DNA of 64,000 nucleotides from Clostridium sp. K4410.MGS-306 (GTDB lineage Bacteria > Cyanobacteriota > Vampirovibrionia > Gastranaerophilales > Gastranaerophilaceae), in assembly GCA_000980375.1 (NCBI GenBank), contig LARD01000003.1, positions 1 through 64,000 of the forward strand, given 5' to 3'. The position numbers and the translations under genes were made by a program. Shown here piece after piece: positions 7,976-17,235 of this stretch. Within the stretch, counting starts at the first letter, position 1. Each line of letters starts with the position of its first letter. The notes below the pieces were generated by a model. The model was not told the DNA's origin, made no database searches, and saw only the letters and a list, made by a program, of their open reading frames with translations.

Positions 7976-8737
7976 ATGATAATCAAAAGATACAGTCAAA
8001 AAAAAATAATAAAACCTCAAATACAAGAAGAGCTACCAGCTGAATCGGCCGCACCGGTACAGCCGGAACCTGTTGTTGAGCAACAACAGGCTGTGCAACA
8101 AGAACAAGAAAAACAGGAAGACACATCGGATATCTTTGCGGGGTTTAATTTTGATGAAATTGATTTTAACCAGCGAGCCGAAAGAAGAAGAGGCGACAGA
8201 AGAAGAGGTTACAGAAGAATAGATGATAGAAACCTAATCTCAAGAGCCCAGCAGGAAGCTATTAATATCAAAGAACAGGCTTCAAAAGAAGGCTTTGAAA
8301 AAGGGCTTGAAGAAGCTCATGCAGCTGTCAACGGTTTAAAAGATTCACTGGAAGAATTTTTTGAATATAAAGACCGTCTTTACGAAAAAATCTCCGGTGA
8401 TATACTGGATATTTCATTAAAGGTTGCAGAAAAAATTATTAAAAAAGAAGTTGAATCAAGCAAATCCGTGCTGGATTCAATTGTTCACGATGCACTAAAA
8501 AGTCTTGCCAAAGACGAAAATAAAATTATACTTAAAGTGAATCCGACAGATGTCGAATACACAAAAGAAATTGTACCAAAGCTTTTGTCTTCGGGACAAT
8601 TTGAGGCTAAAATCTTTGTATCGGGCGACAAAGATGTAGAGGAAGGTTCTGCAATAATCGAAACTTCAAACGGTGTAATAGATGCAAACATAAGCACCCA
8701 GCTCGACTTAATAAAAGAGGCATTTAAGCAGATATAA
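7976..8737 (+). CDS. fliH: Flagellar export regulator FliH
   Basis: 253 residues. The N-terminal 60 residues are rich in glutamine, glutamate and proline. A highly basic run (ERRRGDRRRGYRR, about 63-75) follows, then a long helix (about 85-135) and the FliH/YscL C-terminal domain (about 135-250; LDISLKVAEKIIKKEV and KIILKVNPTDVEY). FliH binds and restrains the FliI ATPase and couples it to the export gate. Its stop overlaps the flhA start by one base (TAATG), which indicates translational coupling. The arginine-rich patch is not a standard FliH feature. Confidence 0.85.
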   Translation: MIIKRYSQKKIIKPQIQEELPAESAAPVQPEPVVEQQQAVQQEQEKQEDTSDIFAGFNFDEIDFNQRAERRRGDRRRGYRRIDDRNLISRAQQEAINIKEQASKEGFEKGLEEAHAAVNGLKDSLEEFFEYKDRLYEKISGDILDISLKVAEKIIKKEVESSKSVLDSIVHDALKSLAKDENKIILKVNPTDVEYTKEIVPKLLSSGQFEAKIFVSGDKDVEEGSAIIETSNGVIDANISTQLDLIKEAFKQI

Positions 8738-10833
8738 TGGCAAACGCACAAAACGCAAATCCAATAAGCGAAATATCTCTTGCAGTATTCGTAGTATGTT
8801 TGATACTGATACTGCTTATTGAGGTGCCAAACTGGGTTATAAACTTTTCGATTTCATTAAATATCACACTCGGTATCGTACTTTTGATGATATCTTTGTA
8901 TATTCAAAAACCTCTAGAGCTGGCGGCATTTCCTTCTATCATCCTTATTGGTACAATGTTTAGACTTGTACTTGGTATTGCATCAACAAGGCTTATCCTT
9001 GCAAAAGGCGAGGCCGGTGAGGTTATCCACGCATTCGGAACCTTTGTAACCGGCGGCAACATGGTAGTAGGCGGTGTTATCTTTATTATCATCACTATTG
9101 TACAGTTTATGGTAATCACAAAAGGTGCTGAACGTATTGCCGAGGTTTCCGCAAGGTTTGCATTAGACGCAATGCCGGGTAAGCAAATGACTATCGACGC
9201 GGACTTTAACGCCGGATTGATATCTCCGGATGAGGCGGTGAAAAGACGTGAAGACCTCCAGAGAGAATCTGCTCTGTTCGGTTCAATGGACGGTGCTATG
9301 AAGTTTGTAAAAGGTGATACCATGGCCGGTATCATCATCGTAATAATCAACATTATAGGCGGCTTGTGTATTGGTATGCTCCAGCAGGGAATGCCGGCAG
9401 CCGATGCTGTTGCAAAGTATACTATTTTAACAATCGGTGACGGATTGTCTTCACAGGTGCCTTCACTTTTGATGGCAATATCTGCAGGTATTGTAATGAC
9501 CCGTGCTTCTGCTGCAAGCCCCAGCTTAGCATCTGATGTTGCGGGTCAGATTTTGAGCAAACCTATGAGCTTGTTCTGTGCAGTAGGATTTTTGATACTG
9601 ATTGCACTTTCCAGCCACTGGACAGGTCTTCCGTGGCTGCCGTTTACGTTTTTTGCTATAGTAATTTTGATTGCTGCATTTTCCGTACTCGTTAATCAGG
9701 ATGTACAGGCACAGCTCGGACAATTGGAAAACGTTAAACAAAACATGCAGGATCTTGTTAACCCGAACAAAATGTATGAACGTTTGGGTGTAGATGTTTT
9801 GAGCCTCCAGGTAGGCTCAGGTCTTCTGCCTATTGCAGACCCTGACCAGGAAGGCCAGCTGCTTGCTAAAATTGCTGCTCTTCGTCAACGTGTAACTGAC
9901 GAATTGGGCTATATCATACCTAACATAAGAATTATGGACTCCTCTGCATTAGATGCCAACGAATACTTGATTTCTATCAGAGGTAACAAAGTTGCAACAG
10001 GCTTTGTTTACCCCGGTAAACTCATGGTTATTGCAGACCAGTGGGATGCTACGGGCAAACCTACGCCTACAGATTCTATAGTCAACATAGATCCGACGTA
10101 TCAGGCACAGGCCTACTGGGTAGACCCGTCGCAAATCGATGAGGAAGACCACCTGACAGCAGTAGATTCTGTTGATGTTATTGTCACACACCTTCAAGAG
10201 TGCGTAAGAAAATACGTTGATGAAGTTATGACAAAAACAGACGTTCTCAAGCTTATGGAACTTGTTAAATCACAAGACCCGACACTTGTTAACGACCTTA
10301 TCCCGACAATCATTTCAACAAGCGATCTTCGTAAAATCTTTGTTAACCTGATAAGAGAAAAAGTCTCTATTAAAGATATTATCTTTATCTTTGAAAGACT
10401 TTGCGACTATGCAAGATTCTCTAAAGAACCAGATATTCTTTCAGAACGTATCAGAGCAGCACTTGGCAGACAAATATGTCTTTCAAACTGTACAGAGGAT
10501 AAGGTGCTGTACGCACTGACACTTTCAAGCGAATGGGAAAAAACACTGGACGACAGCTGTCAGAGAACAGAGCTCGGTACAATGTTTTTGCTCAATCCTA
10601 TGCAGGTGCAGGAACTTATTGAAACAACTGCCTCAACTCTCATGAGGGCACACCAGACAGTGGGCAGACAGCCAGTAATTTTGTGTTCTCCAAGAATCAG
10701 ACTGCCATTGTATCAGCTGCTTGAAAGACATATTCCGACAATCGTTGTAATCTCTTACAGCGAATTGATTACTGACATTAAGGTAGAAGCTGTTGATACA
10801 ATTGGTGAAATGTACGCCCCCGAATATGGCTAA
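8737..10833 (+). CDS. flhA: Flagellar type III export gate FlhA
   Basis: 698 residues, normal for FlhA. The N-terminal half carries about eight membrane helices. Between helices 4 and 5 is the highly conserved cytoplasmic FHIPEP loop (RFALDAMPGKQMTIDADFNAG, about 146-166, and REDLQRESALFGSMDGAMKFVKGD), with the aspartates implicated in proton use. The C-terminal cytoplasmic domain (about 340-690) docks chaperone-substrate complexes. The start overlaps the fliH stop by one base, so it is probably translated by coupling. The rest of the gate (flhB, fliPQR) is not in this window. Confidence 0.97.
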   Translation: MANAQNANPISEISLAVFVVCLILILLIEVPNWVINFSISLNITLGIVLLMISLYIQKPLELAAFPSIILIGTMFRLVLGIASTRLILAKGEAGEVIHAFGTFVTGGNMVVGGVIFIIITIVQFMVITKGAERIAEVSARFALDAMPGKQMTIDADFNAGLISPDEAVKRREDLQRESALFGSMDGAMKFVKGDTMAGIIIVIINIIGGLCIGMLQQGMPAADAVAKYTILTIGDGLSSQVPSLLMAISAGIVMTRASAASPSLASDVAGQILSKPMSLFCAVGFLILIALSSHWTGLPWLPFTFFAIVILIAAFSVLVNQDVQAQLGQLENVKQNMQDLVNPNKMYERLGVDVLSLQVGSGLLPIADPDQEGQLLAKIAALRQRVTDELGYIIPNIRIMDSSALDANEYLISIRGNKVATGFVYPGKLMVIADQWDATGKPTPTDSIVNIDPTYQAQAYWVDPSQIDEEDHLTAVDSVDVIVTHLQECVRKYVDEVMTKTDVLKLMELVKSQDPTLVNDLIPTIISTSDLRKIFVNLIREKVSIKDIIFIFERLCDYARFSKEPDILSERIRAALGRQICLSNCTEDKVLYALTLSSEWEKTLDDSCQRTELGTMFLLNPMQVQELIETTASTLMRAHQTVGRQPVILCSPRIRLPLYQLLERHIPTIVVISYSELITDIKVEAVDTIGEMYAPEYG

Positions 10834-10854
10834 TAGGGGGCAATAAGGAAGATT

Positions 10855-12204
10855 ATGCTCGAACAATCCACGGAACGTTCAATTGAATATATGAAAAAAA
10901 GAGCCTTTGAAATCATAGACTCTACGCCTATGTACCAGTATAAAGGTTCTGTATCAAAACTGCTCGGCCTGACAGTAGAGGTTAAACTTCCCGGGCTCAA
11001 AATAGGTGATTTGTGCTTTATCGAAACATGGCAGGGCGAAAAAAAACCTGCAGAAGTTGTTGCGTTCAAAGGTGATACAGCCCAGCTTCTTTTGCTCTAT
11101 GACGGAGCTGGAATAGGACAGGGTAGCCTTGTGACCACAACAGGTTCGCCGATTATGCTGCCTGTCGGTGATTTTCTTCTTGGCAGGTTAATAAGCCCCA
11201 TGGGCGAACCTATTGACGGACGGCCTCTTGATACTTCAACAGCAAATTTTGTTTCGATAGACGGCCCCGCGCCCAGTCCTTTTGACAGGCCGATTATCAA
11301 CACAATGTTTTCAACAGGCGTAAGGGCAATAGATGCGACTCTGACAATGGGTGCAGGCCAGCGTATGGGCTTGTTCGCAGGTTCTGGCGTAGGTAAAAGT
11401 ACAATGCTCGGTATGATTGCAAGAAACTCTGATGCGGATGTCAACGTTGTTGCTCTGATTGGAGAACGCGGCAGAGAGGTAAAAGAGTTTATAGAAGATT
11501 CTCTTGGCGAAGAAGGTATGAGAAAATCCGTACTTGTCTGCTCTACTGGCGACCAGCCGCCTTTGATTCGTCAAAAGTGTCTTCAGGCTGCAACATCTGT
11601 GTGCGAATATTTTAGAGACCAGGGCAAAAAGGTCTTTCTTATGACAGATACAGTTACGCGTTGTGCAATGGCCGGCCGTGAGGTAGGTCTGTCAATCGGT
11701 GAGCCTCCTACCATGAAAGGTTATCCTCCTTCTATTTTTTCGTGGCTTCAAAAAGTCCTTGAAAGAGCCGGCAACAGCCCTAAAGGCTCTATCACTGCAT
11801 TGTATACGGTTTTGATGGAAGGTGATGACATCAATGACCCGATTGTAGATACCGTGCGTGGTATCACAGACGGACACATTTTCTTGAGCCGTAAGGTTGC
11901 GGAAATGAACCATTATCCTGCCATTGATATTCTGGGAAGTATCTCGCGTCTTATGTCAGCTATTGCAACACCCGAGCATAAAGAAGCTGCTGCTAAAATG
12001 CGCCGTGCAATGGCACTCTACCGTGAGAATAAAGACTTAATCGACGTTGGTATGTATGTTGCCGGTTCTAACCCCAAACTCGACGTTGCAATTGAAATGA
12101 TGCCGCAAATCAATGCTTTCTTGCAGCAGCGCGTGTCGGATTCTGTTAGTATGGAAACTACAATCAGCACGCTTATCCAGATGATGGCACCTGTTGATAT
12201 TTAG
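10855..12204 (+). CDS. fliI: Flagellum-specific ATPase FliI
   Basis: 449 residues, typical of FliI, the hexameric ATPase that unloads export substrates. Walker A is FAGSGVGKST (about 175-184). GERGREVKEFIED, the Walker B region VFLMTDTVTRCAMAGREV and GSITALYTVLMEGDD all match the F1/FliI family. The ribosome site is AAGGAAG just upstream of the ATG; the gap to flhA is 21 bases. The stop is followed immediately by the convergent yjbQ-like gene, so the flagellar operon ends here without an obvious intergenic terminator. Confidence 0.96.
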   Translation: MLEQSTERSIEYMKKRAFEIIDSTPMYQYKGSVSKLLGLTVEVKLPGLKIGDLCFIETWQGEKKPAEVVAFKGDTAQLLLLYDGAGIGQGSLVTTTGSPIMLPVGDFLLGRLISPMGEPIDGRPLDTSTANFVSIDGPAPSPFDRPIINTMFSTGVRAIDATLTMGAGQRMGLFAGSGVGKSTMLGMIARNSDADVNVVALIGERGREVKEFIEDSLGEEGMRKSVLVCSTGDQPPLIRQKCLQAATSVCEYFRDQGKKVFLMTDTVTRCAMAGREVGLSIGEPPTMKGYPPSIFSWLQKVLERAGNSPKGSITALYTVLMEGDDINDPIVDTVRGITDGHIFLSRKVAEMNHYPAIDILGSISRLMSAIATPEHKEAAAKMRRAMALYRENKDLIDVGMYVAGSNPKLDVAIEMMPQINAFLQQRVSDSVSMETTISTLIQMMAPVDI

Positions 12205-12621
12205 TTATGTAATTATCTGTACGTAAATGTTTCTAGACCTTGGCTTGTTGTCAAAATCAATAAGCACAATCTGCTGCCACGTTCCAAGAAGCAATGCTCC
12301 GTCGATCAACGGTACTGTTACAGAGCTGCCGATAAGAGCTGCTCTGACGTGAGCATAACCGTTGCCATCGTGCCAGGTGTCATCGTGATGATAGTTTCTT
12401 TCCATGGGAACAATTTTATCCAGAATATCAGGAAAGTCTTTTATCAAACCTGGTTCGTACTCAATTGTTGTGATAGAAGCAGTACTGCCGGGCAGTGCGA
12501 CAACAACGTTTCCGTTTTTGAGGTTATGTTGATAAACAGCTGATTTTACCTTTTGCGTAATATCAATAATATCAGTGAATCCTCGTGAATTGATTGTAAA
12601 ATGTTCCGTATAAACAGTCAT
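12205..12621 (-). CDS. YjbQ / UPF0047 family protein
   Basis: 138 residues, full length for the YjbQ (UPF0047) family. Conserved features seen are VVALPGSTASITTIEYEPG, the histidine cluster YHHDDTWHDGNGYAHVRAAL and the C-terminal GTWQQIVLIDFDN. Members can show weak thiamine-phosphate synthase activity in vitro, but their physiological role is unsettled. The start overlaps the stop of the upstream exported-protein gene by one base (TAATG), so the two are one transcription unit. It is convergent with fliI, with no gap. Confidence 0.88.
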   Translation of the reverse strand: MTVYTEHFTINSRGFTDIIDITQKVKSAVYQHNLKNGNVVVALPGSTASITTIEYEPGLIKDFPDILDKIVPMERNYHHDDTWHDGNGYAHVRAALIGSSVTVPLIDGALLLGTWQQIVLIDFDNKPRSRNIYVQIIT

Positions 12622-13682
12622 TATTTAACCTCTCCGGTGTATTTGTACAACTCCATATCCTGTACTCTCATTGCATAATAAGGCATTGATTTGTCTTTTT
12701 CTTTTAAGAAAAGAATAAATGTGTTGTTGAAGTAAAAATTTCTGCCTTTTAATTTTTGAGGAATAACAAGTGACATTTTCATAATACTCATAGCAGCTTC
12801 GCTTTTGAGTTTTATACCTGTGTTGTTCATATTAAAATCAACAGTGTTGAGAGCTTGGCCTATATATAACCTGTCTGTGTTGAGTATTTCGTGTCCGCAC
12901 AGCTCTTTGTAATTTGTTTCTTCTTTCAAAGTAATAAACGGAACTTTTAATTTGTCCCCTTTAACAAATGTTTTGCTGCCTTTGTATTTTGCGGCTTTTT
13001 TGTTTATATCTTCATAAACGCTTTTGAAATTGTTGTTGGAATTGGTTCTGTACAGAATAACTTCATCCTTTTCAGCCTGCAGTGCAACGGCATAATCAAA
13101 CGGGTTGTTGTAAAAAAGTACCTTTACCCCATCATTATCACGGTCATTGTTTTTTTCATCAATACCAAAATATTCATATTTAGTTTTGCTGTTGTTAAAT
13201 TTTTCTTTTGCAAGAATGTCAAAACGAGTAGTGTAGTTAAAATCTTTTTTCAGCATAGAATAAATCAAATATGCATTGTTAGGATCTTCCCAGTCTATTT
13301 TGTCAAGAATATCGCTTGTCTCGTTGAATTTTGCCATTATTGCATCTTCTATCTGTTTTTTTAATTCAAGCGTTGTCTTTCCGTAAGCTGTGTAATAAGA
13401 ATCTTCTGACAGCATAGATTTCTTAAAAGATTGTCTGTTGAGCTGTTTTGCCACTTCCGGTGTGCCGTCTTTAAACAATACAGGCCCTTTTATGATATTG
13501 TCTGCAAATTCGTTCCATACAAGCTGAAAAGTACCAACCCAAACTCTGTCAGGCTGTTTTGATTCAGCTGACATAACAGGAAGCATTTGTACTTTATCAT
13601 TTTTTGCATTTACTGTATTTGCACCAAAAACTGCCGACAAAAGTATCATTACCGCAGTTAAAACAGACAATAGTTTTTTCAT
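12621..13682 (-). CDS. Exported protein of unknown function
   Basis: 353 residues with a clear signal peptide (MKKLLSVLTAVMILLSAVFG, cleavage near ANTVNA). The mature protein is mixed alpha/beta by composition, with one acidic DEKNNDRDNDGVK segment near residue 180 that resembles a calcium-binding loop. The C-terminal strand-rich part (FYFNNTFILFLKEKDK) faintly recalls the serpin C-terminus, but a serpin hinge is absent, so I do not assign that family. Its ribosome site is AAAAGGAG. It is translationally coupled to the yjbQ-like gene downstream. Probably periplasmic or surface-exposed. Confidence 0.75.
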   Translation of the reverse strand: MKKLLSVLTAVMILLSAVFGANTVNAKNDKVQMLPVMSAESKQPDRVWVGTFQLVWNEFADNIIKGPVLFKDGTPEVAKQLNRQSFKKSMLSEDSYYTAYGKTTLELKKQIEDAIMAKFNETSDILDKIDWEDPNNAYLIYSMLKKDFNYTTRFDILAKEKFNNSKTKYEYFGIDEKNNDRDNDGVKVLFYNNPFDYAVALQAEKDEVILYRTNSNNNFKSVYEDINKKAAKYKGSKTFVKGDKLKVPFITLKEETNYKELCGHEILNTDRLYIGQALNTVDFNMNNTGIKLKSEAAMSIMKMSLVIPQKLKGRNFYFNNTFILFLKEKDKSMPYYAMRVQDMELYKYTGEVK

Positions 13683-13821
13683 TTTAACAAACTCCTTTTA
13701 AAATTTTTTCTTTAGTATAAAACAAAGGTAAACTTTTGTAACCCGACTGCGTGATTTAATCAATAATCTTTTGTGCAAAAACTTTATTAATATATAAGGT
13801 TAGTATTTTAGGAGTCATTTT

Positions 13822-14754
13822 GTGATTAAACCCACAATGTTTGACGCATTTGTCAATACAATGAAAAAATCACATATAGCAAAGCAAAGTGCAAAAAAAG
13901 CAGTGGCACATGCACAACAAAATGCTGCAAAACTCGAACAAACCGCATACGATATCCTGACAAAATCCGGTGCAGATGCAAAAGTATCTTTCCGCGTAAA
14001 AAGTGTGGACTCAACTGCTTCAAAGCAAATAAGATATCTAAAAGACTTTGATACATACGAAAACAAACGCAATGATGTACTAAATATCATCCTTGGTTCA
14101 GGCATGAGAGAAATTATCGGTGATTCTTACGGTATGCGCTTTATCTATAATGCAGAAAAAACAAAAGGTAAAGACACCGCAAAACTTATATATGACACTA
14201 TGCTTGATTATGCAAAAAATAAAAAAGATTTTTCCGTCTCTGTTATGGAAAACTACTTTGGCAACGGGATAAAACCGTATGCTGATAATTCTGTTATGCA
14301 AAATTTTGCAAAACTTACATACAAAAATCCAAGAGGCCAAGTTTGTCATACTGCATCAGTTAATGCGCCAAAAAAATCCGGATATACACGTACAAATACT
14401 AATGCCAATATATTCGGTGTTAATACAGAAATCCAGGGAGGCGGTAAATTGACAACGCTCTGGGGCGATGTGGAGCATTTCTTATATGATGTAAGAATGG
14501 GCAAAAAACCTGATTTGTCAAAACTTACTGATGAACAAAAAATTATTGCAAAATCCATAATAAACGACTACAAAGCACTAACTGCAAATAATAAACAACA
14601 TGAAGTGTTTAATAAAGAATACCTGTCAAAAATCTGGGGCTCTTTAAGGAAATCTGAAATCAAAGGCCTTGATAACCCTGAACTTCCGGCATTCCCGCAA
14701 GGCTTTCCTGATACCCTAAGAGCAGAAAATATCATGAAACTTGCACATGTTTAA
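13822..14754 (+). CDS. RelA/SpoT-fold (alarmone-synthetase-like) protein
   Basis: 310 residues from a GTG start with TTAGGAG upstream. The elements of the RelA/SpoT nucleotidyltransferase domain appear in order. FRVKSVDSTASKQI (about 53-66) matches the basic RVKS motif. REIIGDSYGMRFIY (about 95-108) carries the metal-binding aspartate and G-x-R. KKSGYTRTNTNAN matches the K-x-GYRSxH segment, but the histidine is missing. TEIQGGGKLTTLWGDVEHFLYD (about 199-220) matches EIQIRT...W...EH and keeps the catalytic glutamate but loses the RT. The protein has no HD hydrolase, TGS or ACT domain. It could be a small alarmone synthetase, a toxSAS-type pyrophosphokinase or an inactive relative. A small unknown gene follows 80 bases downstream. 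Confidence 0.66.
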   Translation: MIKPTMFDAFVNTMKKSHIAKQSAKKAVAHAQQNAAKLEQTAYDILTKSGADAKVSFRVKSVDSTASKQIRYLKDFDTYENKRNDVLNIILGSGMREIIGDSYGMRFIYNAEKTKGKDTAKLIYDTMLDYAKNKKDFSVSVMENYFGNGIKPYADNSVMQNFAKLTYKNPRGQVCHTASVNAPKKSGYTRTNTNANIFGVNTEIQGGGKLTTLWGDVEHFLYDVRMGKKPDLSKLTDEQKIIAKSIINDYKALTANNKQHEVFNKEYLSKIWGSLRKSEIKGLDNPELPAFPQGFPDTLRAENIMKLAHV

Positions 14755-14833
14755 AATTGTTACAGTTTTAAATCTTATATGTTAAAAAAAATTTATTACA
14801 AACGTTAAACATAACAAAATCAAGGATTTAATT

Positions 14834-15226
14834 ATGAAAACAGATTCTATAAACCATAACAATATAGCATTTGGCGTAAGCCAAAAAGATATCCCGGCAG
14901 TAAAAAAAGCCTGTGAATCAATAGCAAAACGTATCACAGAAGATGCCTGCAGTATTGAATCTGTAAACTTACAGGATATTAAAGAAAAGGTCTATCTCAG
15001 CGCCTGTCCTGCCTATAGCAAGGGAAAAGATAAAGCTCCGGTGTTAAAGGTTGATATGACAGATAAGCGCGGCATCAATGCTTATACATACATTCCAACA
15101 AGCTCTGTAAAACAATGCAAAGAATATTTAAACTCTCAAAAAGCAGTTAGAGAAATTTCAGACATCGTGGACGACCTGAAAAAACGCCTCGATAAGGCTG
15201 CATACAGAGAGTCTTACACTGACTAA
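14834..15226 (+). CDS. Small unknown protein with an N-terminal IAFG motif
   Basis: 130 residues, probably cytosolic and mostly helical. I do not recognise the family. The N-terminus (NHNNIAFGVSQ) resembles the short GNFKGYD motif of the pentein gene at 3982. A lysine-rich amphipathic C-terminal helix spans about residues 96-125. It lies 80 bases after the RelA/SpoT-like gene on the same strand, so it could be a partner, for example a neutralising protein if that gene were a toxin. That is speculation. Its last four bases overlap the convergent gene downstream. Confidence 0.6.
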   Translation: MKTDSINHNNIAFGVSQKDIPAVKKACESIAKRITEDACSIESVNLQDIKEKVYLSACPAYSKGKDKAPVLKVDMTDKRGINAYTYIPTSSVKQCKEYLNSQKAVREISDIVDDLKKRLDKAAYRESYTD

Positions 15227-17196
15227 TTGCTTGCTTTTTTTACATTCATATCAGTCTGTGGTGCCGATGTAAGCTCACCTTTTTTCTTAAAGAATAAAAA
15301 TTTTCTTTTTTTCTTTTCTTTAGTGTCTTTTTTGTTCTGTGTACTTTGTTTTGAAAGCGTTGTCTGTGACGGTGTGCTTGGTGTAAAAGCATTTGTTAAA
15401 AGTACATTTGTATATTTAGAATCAAGATGAGCAAAGTCAAACAATACAATGCCTGCTGTTTTCAACTTTCTGCTTTCATGCAGCTGACGCAAAAGGTCGT
15501 CAGGGTTGCCGTTCATAAATGCAACAAATAGTCCTGGGTAAATTTTTGTAGTAGGTTTTGAATTTACTCTGATGTCATTAATCAAATAAACAGCAGTGTC
15601 TTTGTCACAGGTAAGAATAAGGGGTGTAAAACCGTCAATATAATTGTTGTCAGACCAGGTTTTCCAATCCTGCATTTTTACTTCCATACTCTTAAACCTG
15701 TCAGGGAAAATAACTGCAGTTACAGGAATATTGTATTTAGAAGCAAGCTGTTTTGTTTTGAAAACAAAACTTGTAACCTTGTTTTGTCGATACTTTGCCC
15801 AGGCATCCCACTGAGGTGTTCCGTATTTGATATCAACAGGGTCAATATTCATTGCCGATTTGAATTCGTTTCTTGCATATTCGGTATAACCCCAGTTGGA
15901 AAGGTCGTAACCTGCAAATTTTGCACTGATGCACTGCGGGTATCTTATGTAATCAAGGTTGATGCCGTCAGGCTTGTATTTTGTAATGATTTCTTCAAGC
16001 AGAGTCAAAAGGTAAGTCTGTACCTCTGGATTTGCCGGATCAATAAAATATCCGTTATGCTCTGATAAAGATGCCACAGGTGTTGGTGAATTGTATTTCA
16101 TCTTTGTGACATTTGCCCATTTTGGGTATACGGAAATAACGTTCATCGGGTTGTTCATCGGGTTTTCGTTGCCTGCGTAGAAGGTCTCAAACCAGATGTA
16201 AATTTTGAGGTTTCTTTTGTGAGCTTCTTCAACCCAGATTTTTAACGGGTCAAAGCCGATAAACTCGGGTCTTTGAGGCTGAACACCGTATTTTGCAAAA
16301 GTTTCTGAAGGAAAAATCGTTTTGCCTTGATAATAAGTTTCCAAAAATACTGTTTCTATTCCGTACTTTTTAACCCTGTCCAATGTTTTTTCAATATCTT
16401 CAGGTGTTTTTTCCGTAGGACGGAGCCATACCCCTTTAAACTCATTTTTGTAATAGGGCAATGCATATTGCATTGCTTTGTTAGCGGAAGTTATTGCCAT
16501 AGAAGAGTATTTTTGGGTGTCTTCGGGGTGACGGTTTGCTCTTTTGAGGTTGTCCAAGGCTTTAGTTACGTAATTGTGAGCAATCGAATCGTCGTAATAA
16601 ATATCGTTGTCTTTGTAATAACGCATCATCTGATCGATTTCTTTTATTTTTTCCTTTGTTGCAAAAATAAAACTATCATTGGTCAGATATGAGTTAATTG
16701 TCATATTTTTGTAATCAATAAATATTTTTGTACCTACAGTAAGATTTTCATTCATCCAGTTTTTTGCCCGTCCGTGTCCGCTTATGACAAGGCCTCCTTT
16801 GGGGATAATTGAGTCTGCTCCGCTGATTTGTACAACAGTGTTATCAATTACAATGGCTTCTGCGCCAAATTCATTTGTCCCTGTTCTCAACCCGTTTTTT
16901 TGTGTGTAAACAACAAGCTGATTGGCTCCTCTTCCTCCGGGGTAAAAACTTCCCGACACATTGACACCGGAAACAGGGTCAATGGAGCTTATCTTGTATG
17001 ATGACTGTGACAAAATTCCTTCAAACGGAACAGGTACAGCAGGTGTTTCTTCGGGTTCTTTTTGTTGAATTTTTTCAGCTTTTTGTTTGTCTTTTTTTAC
17101 CCTGTCTTTTTTGCCTTTTGCGTCAGCACTCAACCCTGTAGCAAACAGAGTAAATATAATCATGATAACTGACATCAGGGCAATAAATTTTTTCAT
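15223..17196 (-). CDS. Exported family-10 glycosyl-hydrolase-like (GHL10 / DUF187) protein
   Basis: 657 residues with a signal peptide (residues 1-27, ending SADAKG). Residues about 60-185 form an N-terminal beta-rich domain common in cyanobacterial members (GGLVISGHGRAKNW). A helical linker follows (190-250), then the GHL10 TIM barrel (about 255-600). Barrel markers are FKGVWLRPTEKTPEDIEKTL, IYIWFETFYAGNENP, PDGINLDYIRYP and GFTPLILTCDKDT. The acidic residues in LDYIRYP and WFETF fit a glycosidase active site. The C-terminus is a lysine- and threonine-rich tail. It probably acts on envelope or extracellular polysaccharide; the substrate is unknown. A FliA-like promoter candidate lies at 17236-17262. 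Confidence 0.87.
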   Translation of the reverse strand: MKKFIALMSVIMIIFTLFATGLSADAKGKKDRVKKDKQKAEKIQQKEPEETPAVPVPFEGILSQSSYKISSIDPVSGVNVSGSFYPGGRGANQLVVYTQKNGLRTGTNEFGAEAIVIDNTVVQISGADSIIPKGGLVISGHGRAKNWMNENLTVGTKIFIDYKNMTINSYLTNDSFIFATKEKIKEIDQMMRYYKDNDIYYDDSIAHNYVTKALDNLKRANRHPEDTQKYSSMAITSANKAMQYALPYYKNEFKGVWLRPTEKTPEDIEKTLDRVKKYGIETVFLETYYQGKTIFPSETFAKYGVQPQRPEFIGFDPLKIWVEEAHKRNLKIYIWFETFYAGNENPMNNPMNVISVYPKWANVTKMKYNSPTPVASLSEHNGYFIDPANPEVQTYLLTLLEEIITKYKPDGINLDYIRYPQCISAKFAGYDLSNWGYTEYARNEFKSAMNIDPVDIKYGTPQWDAWAKYRQNKVTSFVFKTKQLASKYNIPVTAVIFPDRFKSMEVKMQDWKTWSDNNYIDGFTPLILTCDKDTAVYLINDIRVNSKPTTKIYPGLFVAFMNGNPDDLLRQLHESRKLKTAGIVLFDFAHLDSKYTNVLLTNAFTPSTPSQTTLSKQSTQNKKDTKEKKKRKFLFFKKKGELTSAPQTDMNVKKASN

Positions 17197-17235
17197 AAGC
17201 TTATTTAATATTTGAATTACGTAAATCTATAATTA

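Noticed and set aside
8904..9353. A 149-residue minus-strand open frame inside flhA
   Set aside because: FlhA is complete and highly conserved here; the antisense frame has no ribosome site and is a codon-bias shadow.
12329..12336. GCCGATAA on the plus strand within the yjbQ-like gene
   Set aside because: No TAAA box at the right distance upstream and no gene starts downstream; it is coding sequence of the minus-strand gene.
12621..13682. Serpin-like resemblance of the exported protein's C-terminus
   Set aside because: Only the last strand region is faintly similar. The serpin hinge and reactive loop are absent, so I did not assign the family.
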